From contig NZ_CP127174.1 of NCBI RefSeq assembly GCF_030273315.1, positions 2,046,001 to 2,110,000 on the forward strand: DNA of 64,000 bases. The letters run 5' to 3'. Shown one piece after another: positions 1-9,099 of this stretch. Both the position numbers and the translations under genes were made by a program. Origin of the DNA: Natrialbaceae archaeon AArc-T1-2 (GTDB lineage Archaea; Halobacteriota; Halobacteria; Halobacteriales; Natrialbaceae). Under the pieces are notes generated by a model. That model was not told where the DNA came from and did not search any database. It was given only the letters and a program-made list of their open reading frames with translations. Position 1 is the first letter of the stretch. Each line of letters opens with the position of its first letter.

Positions 1-1
1 A

Positions 2-823
2 TCGTCCTTCCGGTTCGCCCGGTACGGGTACAGTGCACTCTTTGACCCGTCTGACATCGTCTCGGCGAACGTCGAGGTGTACGGCCAGACGCGTCGAACG
101 CGGCTCTATGAGGCGCTCCGTCTCGTCACGTTCTACCTCTTCAATCTCTTCTTGTACGCCGTCCCGATCACTTACGCGGGGTTCGGCGCGACCGGAGAAG
201 TGGGCGCTCCCCCGGCGGTCGTCGAGAGCGTCGCCGTCTCCGTCGGCACCGATCCCGTCTCGGGCTGGCAGTTCCTCCTCGCGCTGGTCCAGAACTGCAC
301 GTTCCTCTTTGCGGCCTCCGCGCTCACCTTCCTCACCTTCCACGTGGCCGTCTGGCTCACGCGCAACTCGAGTGGCGTCCTCCAGTCGATCCACACGGTC
401 GTCTACTCGACCGGCATCTACCTCGCGGCGATTTTCAGCGTCACCTGGTACCTCTCGACGTCGCCGGCGATCTCCGTTGCAGACGACTGGCTTATCTGGG
501 TCCAGGCGGAGTTCATCTACGCCGTCATTGACGCCACCGGAACGAACCTCGAATTGCCCAGCGGCCGACCCGAGCCGGTCGATCTCACCGAGATTACCCG
601 GTCGGGGGTCGTCGCACTGACCGGCCTGTTCGTTGCTGCGCTGTACTACTTCTATTCACTGTACCTCGGTGCCCGCCACAACCACCACTCGAGCCGTTCC
701 GCGAGCCTGCTCGCGGTCGGCTTCGTCGTCGCCTCGCCGATCCTGTTCGTCCTCGGCTCCATCGCCATCGCCCTCTTCCTCGACGGTGCCATCGTCGCGC
801 ACACGACGCCCATTCTACTATGA
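2..823 (+). CDS. Yip1-like integral membrane protein, 5' truncated by window edge
   Basis: The reading frame is open from base 2, so the gene begins upstream of the window; the GTG at 77 is only an internal codon. The visible part has about five hydrophobic segments separated by short polar loops, and its layout resembles Yip1-family membrane proteins of haloarchaea. No catalytic residues are visible. The stop overlaps the start of the next gene by four bases (ATGA at 820), so the two are probably co-transcribed and translationally coupled. The Yip1 assignment is by overall pattern, because the N-terminal half is missing; function is unknown. Confidence 0.6.
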   Translation, partial: SSFRFARYGYSALFDPSDIVSANVEVYGQTRRTRLYEALRLVTFYLFNLFLYAVPITYAGFGATGEVGAPPAVVESVAVSVGTDPVSGWQFLLALVQNCTFLFAASALTFLTFHVAVWLTRNSSGVLQSIHTVVYSTGIYLAAIFSVTWYLSTSPAISVADDWLIWVQAEFIYAVIDATGTNLELPSGRPEPVDLTEITRSGVVALTGLFVAALYYFYSLYLGARHNHHSSRSASLLAVGFVVASPILFVLGSIAIALFLDGAIVAHTTPILL

Positions 824-1563
824 CACGACGCGAATCACGATCTTCAGACGACGCAGGCGAACCGACACCGAACGGGACTCCGACTCGTACCGGATCCGGA
901 ACGGTCGACAGTCTAACAGATCACGAGGTCATACCCGATGGTGGCTCGACTCCCGAGGCGACAAGCACGAGCGCTGAAACGGACACTGCGGCCGCCGACG
1001 CGACGACGACGAGCTACGACGAGTCGACCGCCGTCACGGACCCTTCCGAGGACGCCGAAGACGGGGCGCCCGGCGGGCAGATCCGCTATCGGACCCGTCC
1101 CACGATCAAGCCCTCGCTCGCCTGGATCGGCCTGACGCTCGTGATCGGTGGCGCACTCGCGGCAGCACTCTTCCAGAACCTTCTGGGACTCGAGGACCCT
1201 GAACTGTCGTCGATCCTCGGCTGGATCGTCGTCTTCGTCGTGGTCATCGTCGTCGCGCGATTCCTCGTCCGAATCTACATCCTGACGCGGACGCAGTACC
1301 TCATCACCAACGACACGATCCGCTACGAGTTCACGCTGTGGTTCCGGCGGCGCTCTCGAGACGTCCCGTTCACGCAGGTCAGAGGTCACGAACTCGACCA
1401 GAACCGAATCCAGCGAGCTTTCGGCGTGGGGACGGTGGCGGTACTCACCGGCGGGACGAACGCCAGTCTCGGCTACGTTGAGTTCCATAACGTCCCACAC
1501 CCCGGACGCGTCCGGTCGATCATCAGAGAGCGGACGCGAAAGTTCGCCGACCAGCGCCGGTGA
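820..1563 (+). CDS. PH domain-containing membrane protein (bacterial PH2 / YdbS-like)
   Basis: This 247-residue protein starts with about 85 disordered residues rich in Thr, Ser, Asp and Glu. Two transmembrane segments follow (about 100-120 and 127-150), then a bacterial-type PH domain in the C-terminal third. The pattern of an R-x-Y-x-L-T segment, then YLITNDTIRYEF, then RRRSRDVPFTQV and a G-x-V-x-L-T-G-G strand is typical of bPH2 (YdbS/YdbT) proteins. It overlaps the upstream Yip1-like gene by four bases, so the pair probably works together at the membrane. The ligand and biological role of such proteins in archaea are unknown. Confidence 0.75.
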   Translation: MTRRESRSSDDAGEPTPNGTPTRTGSGTVDSLTDHEVIPDGGSTPEATSTSAETDTAAADATTTSYDESTAVTDPSEDAEDGAPGGQIRYRTRPTIKPSLAWIGLTLVIGGALAAALFQNLLGLEDPELSSILGWIVVFVVVIVVARFLVRIYILTRTQYLITNDTIRYEFTLWFRRRSRDVPFTQVRGHELDQNRIQRAFGVGTVAVLTGGTNASLGYVEFHNVPHPGRVRSIIRERTRKFADQRR

Positions 1564-1853
1564 CCGCTAGGACGGCGAGAGAGACTCAGTCGATCACATC
1601 GACAGCTGCACTATCTCGTCCGGTAGGCGTTGAATCTGCTTGAACTGTGCTCGGCCCGTCTCGAAAAGATGGTGGCGGTGAGCTTCGGCACTGGACAGTC
1701 GCCATTCACGATCGCTGCCCCAATTCAGGGACAGCTACCGGAAGACACGGTCGTCGAGTGGTTGATTCGCTGGGACAGCTCTGCGTACACCGAGAGCCGT
1801 CCAGGCAGCACGAACGACCATCTCACAGAACTCCGTGAACGACCACTCCCAGA

Positions 1854-1882
1854 GGCGACGCCTCCCACGGCAGGGCGTCGCC
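1854..1882. repeat. Perfect inverted repeat (9-bp arms, 11-base loop)
   Basis: GGCGACGCC at 1854-1862 is the reverse complement of GGCGTCGCC at 1874-1882. The arms enclose TCCCACGGCAG. The structure lies within the decayed stretch next to the transposase remnant. It could be a fragment of an insertion-sequence end or a fortuitous stem; nothing indicates a transcript. Confidence 0.6.
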
Positions 1883-1901
1883 ACGTACATCCAGTGGAGG
1901 T

Positions 1902-2003
1902 AAACTCAAGATGCTCGAACAGCGGCACTGTCTCGGTAGCCGCGGCATTCAAGAAGTCGTCTACCGACGCTACGTCTTGCTGGGTGCTGGCGCTCGTAGA
2001 CAC
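1902..2003 (-). pseudogene. Transposase N-terminal remnant (haloarchaeal IS)
   Basis: The minus strand starting at the ATG at 2003 reads MSTSASTQQDVASVDDFLNA and continues to LFEHLEF at residue 34. From memory this matches the conserved N-terminus of a family of haloarchaeal IS transposases, in which LFEHLEFEFLEE follows. Here similarity stops at LEF and the frame runs on in unrelated sequence to about 1725. The rest of the transposase, including any DDE residues, is absent. This is a relic of an insertion, not a functional element. Confidence 0.5.
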
Positions 2004-2087
2004 AGTTCCAACACCCTGCTGCCTTCTCTGAGAACGTTTCTATGACATCTAGTAGTTTTACAACCCTGCCGACACTCTCCCCACGGT

Positions 2088-3374
2088 ATGAGCGACGAAG
2101 AAAACGAACCCGAATTCGCCACGCGAAGCGTCCACGCTGGACAGGAGCCCGATCCAGCGACCGGCTCGCGGGCACCACCGATCTATCAGACTACTTCCTA
2201 CGTCTTCGAGGATACCGACCACGCCGCCGCCCTGTTCGGCCTAGAGGAGTTCGGCAACATCTACTCGCGGATCATGAACCCGACGAACGCGATGCTCGAA
2301 GCGCGCGTCGCGAGCCTCGAAGGTGGCGTCGGCGCGCTCGCGACGTCGTCGGGAATGGCTGCACTCGATCTCGCGACCTTCATCCTCTGTGACGTCGGCG
2401 ACAACATCGTCTCGGCGTCGGCGCTCTACGGCGGGACCTACACCTACCTCACGCACACCGTCTCGAAACGGGGTATCGAGACGACGTTCGTCGACACGCT
2501 GGATTACGACGCATACGAGGAAGCGATCGACGACGACACGGCCTTCGTCCACCTCGAGACGATCGGCAACCCGGCCCTCGTCACGCCCGACATCGAACGC
2601 GTCGCAGAGATCGCCCACGACAACGACGTCCCGTTGATGGTCGACAACACGTTCGCGACGCCGTATCTGTGCCGGCCGATCGAACACGGCGCGGACATCG
2701 TCTGGAACTCGACGACGAAGTGGCTCACCGGCGCGGGAACGACCGTCGGCGGCATTTTGATCGACGGCGGCACCTTCCCCTGGGAGGAGGGTGACTTCCC
2801 CGAACTCACCGAACCCAACCCGGCCTACCACGGCATGAACTTCTCCGAGGCCTTCGGCGAGCAGGCCTTCGCCATCGCCGCCCGTACCCGCGGTCTTCGG
2901 GACCTGGGCAACCAGCAGTCTCCCTTCGACGCCTGGACGACCCTCCAGAAACTCGAGAGTCTGCCCGCCCGCATGGAGAAACACTGCGCGAACGCCCAGG
3001 TCGTCGCGGAGTACCTCGAGGACCATCCCGACGTCGCCTGGGTTACCTACCCCGGCCTCGAGAGCCACGAGACCCACGACAACGCCACGGAGTACCTCGA
3101 GGGCGGCTACGGCGGCATGATCACGTTCGGTCTCGAGGGCGGCTACGACGCCGCTGAGACGGTCTGTAACGAAGTGAACCTCGCGAGCCTGCTCGCGAAC
3201 GTCGGCGACGCGAAGACGCTAATCATCCACCCCGCCAGCACGACCCACCAGCAGCTCACCGAAGAGGAGAAACTCGCGAGCGGGACGACCGACGACCTCG
3301 TTCGCCTTTCGGTCGGCATCGAAGACGTCGACGACATCATCGCAGACCTCGACCAGGCGATCGAAAAAGCCTGA
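2088..3374 (+). CDS. metY: O-acetylhomoserine aminocarboxypropyltransferase (Cys/Met PLP enzyme)
   Basis: The protein has 428 residues, the usual size of MetY, and is a cytosolic PLP enzyme of the Cys/Met metabolism family. It would form homocysteine (or methionine) from O-acetylhomoserine and sulfide (or methanethiol). The N-terminal ATRSVHAGQEPDP and the segment GNIYSRIMNPT are characteristic. The PLP-binding lysine is K211 in NSTTKWLTGAG, and the C-terminus has the IIHPASTTHQQL motif. The length, and the insertion around residues 225-260, favour MetY over cystathionine gamma-synthase. It stands alone, facing a convergent membrane gene. A T-rich TTTTACAA at about 2053-2060 could be its TATA box for a leaderless transcript. 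Confidence 0.88.
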   Translation: MSDEENEPEFATRSVHAGQEPDPATGSRAPPIYQTTSYVFEDTDHAAALFGLEEFGNIYSRIMNPTNAMLEARVASLEGGVGALATSSGMAALDLATFILCDVGDNIVSASALYGGTYTYLTHTVSKRGIETTFVDTLDYDAYEEAIDDDTAFVHLETIGNPALVTPDIERVAEIAHDNDVPLMVDNTFATPYLCRPIEHGADIVWNSTTKWLTGAGTTVGGILIDGGTFPWEEGDFPELTEPNPAYHGMNFSEAFGEQAFAIAARTRGLRDLGNQQSPFDAWTTLQKLESLPARMEKHCANAQVVAEYLEDHPDVAWVTYPGLESHETHDNATEYLEGGYGGMITFGLEGGYDAAETVCNEVNLASLLANVGDAKTLIIHPASTTHQQLTEEEKLASGTTDDLVRLSVGIEDVDDIIADLDQAIEKA

Positions 3375-3482
3375 GCGTGACTACGATCGGTCGACGTGAC
3401 GGCGAACGATAGGATATCGAACGAATCGAAGGCCGTGCGAACGACGTCACGACGATTTCGATCGGCCGTGTTCGAACCGCGG

Positions 3483-4355
3483 CTAGATCCGTCCGCGCTG
3501 ACCGGTAAGCCCGCCCGGACCGGACGTCGATCCCGACGACTCGTCGAACAGCGACTCGAAGTCGAACCGACGAAACGCCTCGGGTTGGACGTTCTCGGTC
3601 GCGTAGACGTAGAGTGCCGTCTTGGTCACGCCCGTGATGACGCCGCTGACGAGAACGCCGAGGACGACCGCCGCCACGGCGATCAGGAGGCCGGTCACGA
3701 CCGACGCGCCGGTCGGGAAGACGACGACGACACCGATCGCGAGTACGAGACCCGCCACGGCGATCAGGGCGGGAACGATCCCCAGTCCGACTTTCGCACC
3801 GGCGGTCTCGCCCCACGTCTCTTTGAATATCGACGCACTCTCCGTGAACATCGACGTGCCGGAGTCGTCCTCGAAGACGATCACCGGCACGACGAAAAAC
3901 GTCGCCATCGCCCAGCCGACGCTGAAGATCGCCGCCGCGAGCTGCGCTCCGAGTTCCCCTCGTGACTCGAGTGCCCGGATCAGGATGCCGACGACGGCGC
4001 TGGCGAACGCCCAGACGAGCAACGCGCTGGAACGGTTCGATGCCGCCCGTAGCCCGGCGCCGAGATTCGGCTCGTTACCGCGAAAGATCTGGCCGACGTC
4101 GTAGACCAGCCCCGCGTTGAATAGCGCCGCGATGTAGCTCGTCCCGACGTAGACGACGAACAGGGCGGCGAGCTCGACGATCCCGGGCGAGCTCCCCCCT
4201 GCGAACCACACCGGACCGAGCACGGCGAGGACGAAGACGATCGACGCGACACCGCTCATCAACGGGTACACCGCGAGTTTCGGATGCGATCGCAGCACCC
4301 GGAGGCTGGCGACCGACAGGACGAAGCCCGTCTTGAGGCGGCTGAACAATCCCAT
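3483..4355 (-). CDS. DUF6159 family membrane protein
   Basis: A 290-residue integral membrane protein with about six hydrophobic helices. The N-terminal MGLFSRLKTGFVLSVASLRVLRSHPKL and the later VFEDDS...SIFKETWGE segment match the DUF6159 pattern as I recall it. The C-terminal 40 residues form a soluble tail rich in Ser, Gly and Asp. The protein has no recognised catalytic motif and its function is unknown. It is monocistronic, convergent with metY, and has a clear TATA-like element 26-32 bases upstream of its ATG. Confidence 0.7.
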   Translation of the reverse strand: MGLFSRLKTGFVLSVASLRVLRSHPKLAVYPLMSGVASIVFVLAVLGPVWFAGGSSPGIVELAALFVVYVGTSYIAALFNAGLVYDVGQIFRGNEPNLGAGLRAASNRSSALLVWAFASAVVGILIRALESRGELGAQLAAAIFSVGWAMATFFVVPVIVFEDDSGTSMFTESASIFKETWGETAGAKVGLGIVPALIAVAGLVLAIGVVVVFPTGASVVTGLLIAVAAVVLGVLVSGVITGVTKTALYVYATENVQPEAFRRFDFESLFDESSGSTSGPGGLTGQRGRI

Positions 4356-4380
4356 ATTCGACTATATCAATTTCTACCCA

Positions 4381-4387
4381 TATTATA
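4381..4387 (-). promoter_or_regulatory. TATA box for the DUF6159 gene
   Basis: On the minus strand this AT-rich run reads AAATATAATATG within a GC-rich context. It is 26-32 bases before the ATG at 4355, the spacing expected for a leaderless haloarchaeal transcript. Confidence 0.45.
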
Positions 4388-4534
4388 TTTCAGTTACGAT
4401 TGAATCTCCGGAAACCGGATGATCGACGAGCCATCGTTCTCGAGCGATCCGACAGACTCGTGACGAGGGCCGTAAGCCGGTACGCTGGGAGCACAAGACG
4501 GTTCGCGATTGCACCGGAACAGCAACCATCAGTA

Positions 4535-5311
4535 TCAGACATCGCACGACCGCTCGATCTCGTCGTGAGCCGTGACGCGCTCGAGCGCCGTCCGGATGCG
4601 CTCGAGTTCGTCGGGATCGTCGCTCGGCCGACCGACGCTGACCGCGTCCGCCCCGTAGGCGAGGTACTCCCGAACCGTCTCCTCGTCGCGAACGCCGTTG
4701 TTGGCGATCACGAACAGATCGGTCGCGTCGGCGACGCCTTCGACCACGCGCTCTGAGTCCATCGCGTCGACGTGGACGAATGCGGCGCCTGCGTCCTCGA
4801 GATCGACCGCGAGCTCCGGCAGATCGACGCCGGGTACCTCCGTCCGAACCTTTGCGCCGACGGTCGCTCCCGTCGCCGCCGCCGTCTCGACGTACTCACA
4901 GAGCCGAGGACCGTCGCGTAACAGCGTCTCGCCACAGCCGACGGCACACATCTCGTCCTGTCGGCAGTGGGCGTTTATCTCGACCAGCGCGTCCCGGTCG
5001 CGACAGATCCTCGCGACGGTTCGAACCGGTTCGCGGGTGGCGCTGCGGACGTTTATCCCCGGGAGAAGGGGAGCGTTCTCGAGAGCGGCGAGCTGTCGGT
5101 CGACGAACGCGAGCGGGTCTGGCAGGAGAAACTCCTCGCGTCCGCGGGCGACCATCCGCCTTGCGGCCTCTCGAGACCGCTCCTCGAGGGCGATGCCGCC
5201 GAGAAACGCCGCGTCGGCGGCGTCGCTGCCGGCGCGTGCCCACGCCGCGTCGGACTCGCCGCTCAGACTCGCTAGCGCGAACTCGACGTCGGCGAGTTCG
5301 TCGTCGCTCAT
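4535..5311 (-). CDS. Archaeal dihydrouridine synthase-like TIM-barrel protein
   Basis: A 258-residue predicted flavin-type TIM barrel resembling the archaeal nifR3-related branch of dihydrouridine synthases. The central motif [20 protein letters not shown] contains the CRQ triad and extra cysteines. NNGVRDEE and [11 protein letters not shown] near the C-terminus fit the phosphate-binding strands of the DUS fold. It lacks the C-terminal helical tRNA-binding domain of full DUS enzymes (about 320 residues or more), so tRNA modification is not certain. Its ATG overlaps the cofD stop by four bases, so it is co-expressed with an F420 gene. The substrate is unknown. Confidence 0.65.
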   Translation of the reverse strand: MSDDELADVEFALASLSGESDAAWARAGSDAADAAFLGGIALEERSREAARRMVARGREEFLLPDPLAFVDRQLAALENAPLLPGINVRSATREPVRTVARICRDRDALVEINAHCRQDEMCAVGCGETLLRDGPRLCEYVETAAATGATVGAKVRTEVPGVDLPELAVDLEDAGAAFVHVDAMDSERVVEGVADATDLFVIANNGVRDEETVREYLAYGADAVSVGRPSDDPDELERIRTALERVTAHDEIERSCDV

Positions 5312-6297
5312 ACCCGATCGATCGCGTCCACGACGGCCCGAACGACGCGTTCGGCGTCGCTACGGTCGTCGATCGAGATGTCGGTTCGAACGACGGGCTG
5401 GTCGAACGTCGCGTCGTCGGCCTCGTCGACGACGAACGCGTCGGCGAAGGGGTAGGCGGTCGCGAGTCCCTCGGTTCGTGGCTCCGCATCGACCGCGCCC
5501 ATCAGGTTCGAAACCGGTCCGGAGAACGGCTCGTCGCCGACGAACGGCGATACCGCGACGACCGTCGTCTCCGCGAGCGCGTCGGCGACGCCCGGCAACG
5601 CGAGCATCGGTCCGATACTCGTGACGGGGTTCGAGGGGCCGACGACGACGGTGTCGGCGAGCGCCTCGAGGACGCCCGGGGCGGGGTCGGCCGTCGAGGA
5701 GCCACGGAACTCGACGCTCTCGACGGCTGGCTCGCCGCTGTGGGCGATCCAGAACTCCTGGAAGTGCATCGGTCCGTCCGCGGTGTGGACGAGCGTGGTC
5801 ACGGGATCGTCGCTCATCGGTAACAGCTCGATCGGGACGTCGAACGCGTCGGCGAGGACGGTGGTGGCCTCGCTCAAGCTCTTGCCCTGATCGAGGAGGC
5901 TCGTTCGCGTGATGTGGACGGCTCGATCCCGGTCGCCGATCGTCATGAACTCGCCGACGCCGGAAAAACGCCGCCAGGCGGCGAGCTCGCGGCCCTCGGT
6001 CTGGTACTCCTCGGGGAGGTACTGCGGGCCGTCGGGGAGGGTCGCCGCCTCGGCGATGTCGTGTAACGCGTCGTGGGTTCGGTGGGTATCTCCGTCGATC
6101 CCCCACCACTGGTCCCGGTCGAGAACGCCCCCGGCCTGAAACAACAGCGTGTCGACGTCCGGTGAGACGAACAGCCCGCCGAGTTCGACGTCGTCGCCGG
6201 TGTTCGCGATGACCGTAATCTCGTCCGGTGAGAACGCAGCTCCGGCACCGTCTAACAGCTTCGGCGTTCCGGTGCCTCCGGAGAGAAACGTGACCAT
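5308..6297 (-). CDS. cofD: 2-phospho-L-lactate transferase (coenzyme F420 biosynthesis)
   Basis: A 329-residue CofD protein. It transfers the phospholactyl (or related) group from the guanylylated donor to 7,8-didemethyl-8-hydroxy-5-deazariboflavin (FO), giving F420-0. The N-terminal [12 protein letters not shown] glycine-rich motif, [22 protein letters not shown], and the [13 protein letters not shown] segment are family signatures. Length is typical for haloarchaea. It is the first gene of a two-gene unit with the DUS-like gene. ATTAAG at 6321-6326 on the minus strand sits 24-29 bases upstream of the ATG and may be its TATA box. Confidence 0.93.
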   Translation of the reverse strand: MVTFLSGGTGTPKLLDGAGAAFSPDEITVIANTGDDVELGGLFVSPDVDTLLFQAGGVLDRDQWWGIDGDTHRTHDALHDIAEAATLPDGPQYLPEEYQTEGRELAAWRRFSGVGEFMTIGDRDRAVHITRTSLLDQGKSLSEATTVLADAFDVPIELLPMSDDPVTTLVHTADGPMHFQEFWIAHSGEPAVESVEFRGSSTADPAPGVLEALADTVVVGPSNPVTSIGPMLALPGVADALAETTVVAVSPFVGDEPFSGPVSNLMGAVDAEPRTEGLATAYPFADAFVVDEADDATFDQPVVRTDISIDDRSDAERVVRAVVDAIDRV

Positions 6298-6371
6298 ACG
6301 TTCCAGTACTTCCGGGGGGACTTAATCCCTGATGACCGTTCCGTCGCGCTCGAGTTCACCGAGCCGGGATC

Positions 6372-7472
6372 TCAGACACCGAATGTCGCCCGGAGCATGT
6401 CCCGCGTCCCTGGACCGAGACCGACGGCGACGACGGTGATCATGAGCAGGATCGTAAACCGGGGGCTCTCCTCGAAGACCTCCTCGTTGAATACCCAGAT
6501 GATGAAGACGGCCGCGACGACTTTGAGCAACACGAACGGCCACGCGTTGCCGAAGAAGTCGACGATCGCCGCGTTGATCGGGTGCTTCGGCGAGAGAGTG
6601 CCCGGCCAGCCGAAGGCCTCGGCGTAGGTGAGTCCGATCAGGTTGGCGACGCCGTCGACGGCATGTGCCCAGATGACGATGGCTCCCATGTAGCCGGTGC
6701 CTCGGTTGAGCTGGGGGACGAACGTGGTGATCAACAGCCACGTGACGGCCGTGATCAGGGTCGCGCCGACGAGCGTGACAAGCGAGATCGAACCGAAGAA
6801 GCCGACCGTGTCGGCCTGCGTCCAGAGGTACGAAAGCGTCGCGATCGACGCGACCAGCGCGAGCGTTCCGAATCCGGCCAGCCCGTACTCATAGCCCGGT
6901 AACTGGTCTCGCCGCTCGAGCCAGACCGATGCGACGAGCGCCACGAGCGCGAGTACGGCGACGACGACGTAGATGAACGGGCTGATCAGCAGCGCCGACC
7001 ACGGCAGCGAGACCACCATCTCGCCGTTTTCGGCGGTCGCGACGTTCGCGTCCTCGACCGTCCGCAACGCGCCGCCGAACAGCATCCACGGGAGCAATCC
7101 GTAGAAGCCGGCCCGGTACCGGTCGACGTCGAGGCGTTCGATGACGAAGTAAAAGCCGGCCAGTAAGAGAAGCAGCGTCGGGATGTACCCCGAGTAGGAT
7201 TGCCAGGTGTATCCCGGCGTCGCCGTCGGCCCGTCGTCGGGGCCCGCATCGGCACAGTTCGGGCCGGCGTTTGTCTCCGCGCCGTCGCTCCAGGCGACAC
7301 ACGACCAGCCGTTGGCGTCGGCGACGACGGGGCCCCAGTAGTACTGCCAGATGATCTCGACGTACACCCGCTGTGGGAACAGGACCGCAGCGAGCGAGAT
7401 CGCAGCCGCGAGGGCGATGACGACCGCGGCCCAGAGTCGTGCGGGCCCGACGCGGTCGATGAACTCGTCCAT
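6372..7472 (-). CDS. DUF63 family membrane protein
   Basis: A 366-residue polytopic membrane protein with about nine hydrophobic helices. The motif FGGALRTVEDANV, followed further on by HAVDGVANLIGL, is typical of archaeal DUF63 proteins. A polar, cysteine-containing loop around residues 50-85, inserted between the first two helices, probably faces outward. No function is established for the family. The gene lies 74 bases upstream of cofD, and GTAAAC at about 7497-7502 on the minus strand could be its own TATA element. Confidence 0.85.
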   Translation of the reverse strand: MDEFIDRVGPARLWAAVVIALAAAISLAAVLFPQRVYVEIIWQYYWGPVVADANGWSCVAWSDGAETNAGPNCADAGPDDGPTATPGYTWQSYSGYIPTLLLLLAGFYFVIERLDVDRYRAGFYGLLPWMLFGGALRTVEDANVATAENGEMVVSLPWSALLISPFIYVVVAVLALVALVASVWLERRDQLPGYEYGLAGFGTLALVASIATLSYLWTQADTVGFFGSISLVTLVGATLITAVTWLLITTFVPQLNRGTGYMGAIVIWAHAVDGVANLIGLTYAEAFGWPGTLSPKHPINAAIVDFFGNAWPFVLLKVVAAVFIIWVFNEEVFEESPRFTILLMITVVAVGLGPGTRDMLRATFGV

Positions 7473-7548
7473 ACCCTCATACGGAGGGGACAGTCGTTTA
7501 CCGTTTCCGGTTTCCCCGCTACGACGGCGCGTACCGACCAGCGAACGC

Positions 7549-8349
7549 TTACCGCTCGTGCCCGTCGATCTCGCGGGCCGCCGCGAGGAGGTCTTCGTGA
7601 AGTGTGCCGTTCGAGGCGACCAGTCCGCGGCTGTCGTGACGCCAGCGCTCGCCTTCGAGGTCGGTGACGGTGCCGCCGGCCGCCCGAATCATAGCGACGC
7701 CGGCGACGGTATCCCAGGCGTTCGTCTCGACGTTGGTGATCGCGCCCTCGTAGGTGCCGTCGGCGATCGCGGCGAGGGTGGCCTGTGCACAGCCGAGCCG
7801 TCGCAGGTCGCCGAAGCGTTCGACGATGGCTCGGTTCGCAGCGGCGTACTCTTCGCGCCGGTCGAAGCCCCACCAGATGAGCGGACAGACGGCGCTCGTT
7901 TCGGGGTCGGTGCGATCGCTGGTCGCGATCGAGTCGCCGTTGCGGACGACGCCGTTCGGACCGAACCGGTAGGCCTCGGAGAGCGCCGGAAAGACGACCG
8001 CGGACGCGACGGGTTCGCCGTCGTCGACGGCGGCCACGGCGGTTCCGAAGAGTCGGCTCCCGCGAACGTAGTTGTCAGTCCCGTCGATCGGATCGACGAT
8101 CCAGGCCGGCTCTCGCTCGGGGACTGCAGACAGCTCGCCTTCTTCCTCGCCAACGATCGCCTCCTCGGGGTACTCCTCGCGGATCGTCTCGACGACCGCC
8201 CGCTGTGCGTCGCGGTCTGCCTGCGTGACGACACCTCCATTTTCGTCTTTCCGTTCGACCTCGAGGTCGGCCCGGAACGACTCGAGCGCGACCGCCGCGC
8301 CGGCTTCGGCGGCTCGGACGGCGAGGTCGGCCCGTCGGTCAGGACTCAT
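7549..8349 (-). CDS. Inositol monophosphatase family phosphatase
   Basis: A 266-residue soluble phosphatase of the Mg-dependent, Li-sensitive superfamily. Metal ligands are visible as GEEE (67-70), DPIDGTDN (86-93) and the C-terminal NAWDTVAG motif. Archaeal members often hydrolyse both inositol-1-phosphate and fructose-1,6-bisphosphate, so the substrate cannot be read from sequence. The gap of 76 bases to DUF63, and the oligo-T after dpsA, suggest it is its own transcription unit. Confidence 0.85.
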   Translation of the reverse strand: MSPDRRADLAVRAAEAGAAVALESFRADLEVERKDENGGVVTQADRDAQRAVVETIREEYPEEAIVGEEEGELSAVPEREPAWIVDPIDGTDNYVRGSRLFGTAVAAVDDGEPVASAVVFPALSEAYRFGPNGVVRNGDSIATSDRTDPETSAVCPLIWWGFDRREEYAAANRAIVERFGDLRRLGCAQATLAAIADGTYEGAITNVETNAWDTVAGVAMIRAAGGTVTDLEGERWRHDSRGLVASNGTLHEDLLAAAREIDGHER

Positions 8350-8467
8350 GATACCGTAGGGCCGTCGCGGGCCGGGAAAGTGGCTACGGTTTCCGATCGC
8401 AGTCGATTCGACGCCGTGTCGTATCGCTGCCCGTTCTGCTGGAGCCTGCTACGGTTACATCGACGAT

Positions 8468-8474
8468 AAAAAAA
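8468..8474 (-). terminator. Oligo-T terminator after dpsA
   Basis: Seven adenines on the plus strand give T7 on the minus strand, 27-33 bases past the dpsA stop in otherwise GC-rich DNA. Archaeal termination typically uses such U-rich tracts without a required stem. Confidence 0.5.
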
Positions 8475-8500
8475 CGACCCGTCAGCACAACCGAACTGCT

Positions 8501-9046
8501 TCAGTGCGTCGCTTCTTCGAGCACCAGCGTGTCGTCCTCGAGGTAGTGATCGAAGTGGTGGGCGTCGTCCTCGAGGGTGACGAGGATCTCCCGGAGGATC
8601 TGTGCGGTGGCGGGATCGCCCAGGTTCTCGGCGAGGTCGATCGAATCGCGCATCGACTCGATGATCTCGCCGTAGATCTCGAGGTCGTTCTCGAGCATCG
8701 TCCGGACGTCGTAGACGTCTTCGCCTTCGTGTTCGACCGTCGCGCGGTTCTCGAGGTTTCGCATTCCCGAGACGGGGACGCCACCGATCGCCTGGGCGCG
8801 CTCGGCGATGGCGTCTGCGCCTTCCTCGACGTGTTCGTAGGCTTCCTCCGTAAAGAGGTGCAGGTCACGGAACTCCGCACCTTCGACGACCCAGTGGTGC
8901 TTTTTGAGCTGGTGGTACAGGACGTAGGCGTTCGCGAGTTCGGTGTTCAACGCGTCGACGATCTGCTCGGCCTTTTCCCGTTCGAGCCGGAGGCTGTTCT
9001 CCTCGACGGTGTCTGCCTGCTGACGGACGGTCTTCTGGGTACTCAT
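8501..9046 (-). CDS. dpsA: DpsA ferritin-like iron storage / DNA protection protein
   Basis: The start chosen is the ATG at 9046 (MSTQKTVRQQ), giving 181 residues, the size of halobacterial DpsA. The frame is open further upstream, but that part would run through the promoter. It is a four-helix-bundle Dps protein that forms a 12-subunit shell and oxidises and stores iron. The Dps ferroxidase pattern is present: H51 in KKHHWVVEG, H63 in DLHLFTEE, and the acidic residues around 67-74. The gene is monocistronic. A TATA-like element and a perfect palindrome lie upstream, and an oligo-T tract follows. Confidence 0.93.
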   Translation of the reverse strand: MSTQKTVRQQADTVEENSLRLEREKAEQIVDALNTELANAYVLYHQLKKHHWVVEGAEFRDLHLFTEEAYEHVEEGADAIAERAQAIGGVPVSGMRNLENRATVEHEGEDVYDVRTMLENDLEIYGEIIESMRDSIDLAENLGDPATAQILREILVTLEDDAHHFDHYLEDDTLVLEEATH

Positions 9047-9073
9047 CTCACTCGAGAGTAGGCGAGCAAACCC

Positions 9074-9080
9074 CTTAAAA
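9074..9080 (-). promoter_or_regulatory. TATA box of dpsA
   Basis: The plus-strand CCTTAAAACC reads GGTTTTAAGG on the minus strand, 28-34 bases before the dpsA ATG. This supports the chosen start and a leaderless transcript. Confidence 0.5.
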
Positions 9081-9099
9081 CCTTCCCAGGAAATAACAT

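Larger units (their letters stand above)
1564..2087. other. Gene-poor stretch with decayed coding fragments
   Basis: About 520 bases separate the PH-domain gene from metY. Reading frames here are short, have unusual composition for this genome, and look like decay products. The minus strand holds a transposase N-terminus (1902-2003) and, ending with a TGA at 1594-1596, a possible C-terminal scrap of another protein. A perfect hairpin lies at 1854-1882. No convincing intact gene is present. Confidence 0.55.

Noticed and set aside
1630-2031. 133-codon plus-strand ORF upstream of metY
   Set aside because: Composition and lack of similarity suggest chance; it is antisense to the transposase remnant and has no promoter or RBS.
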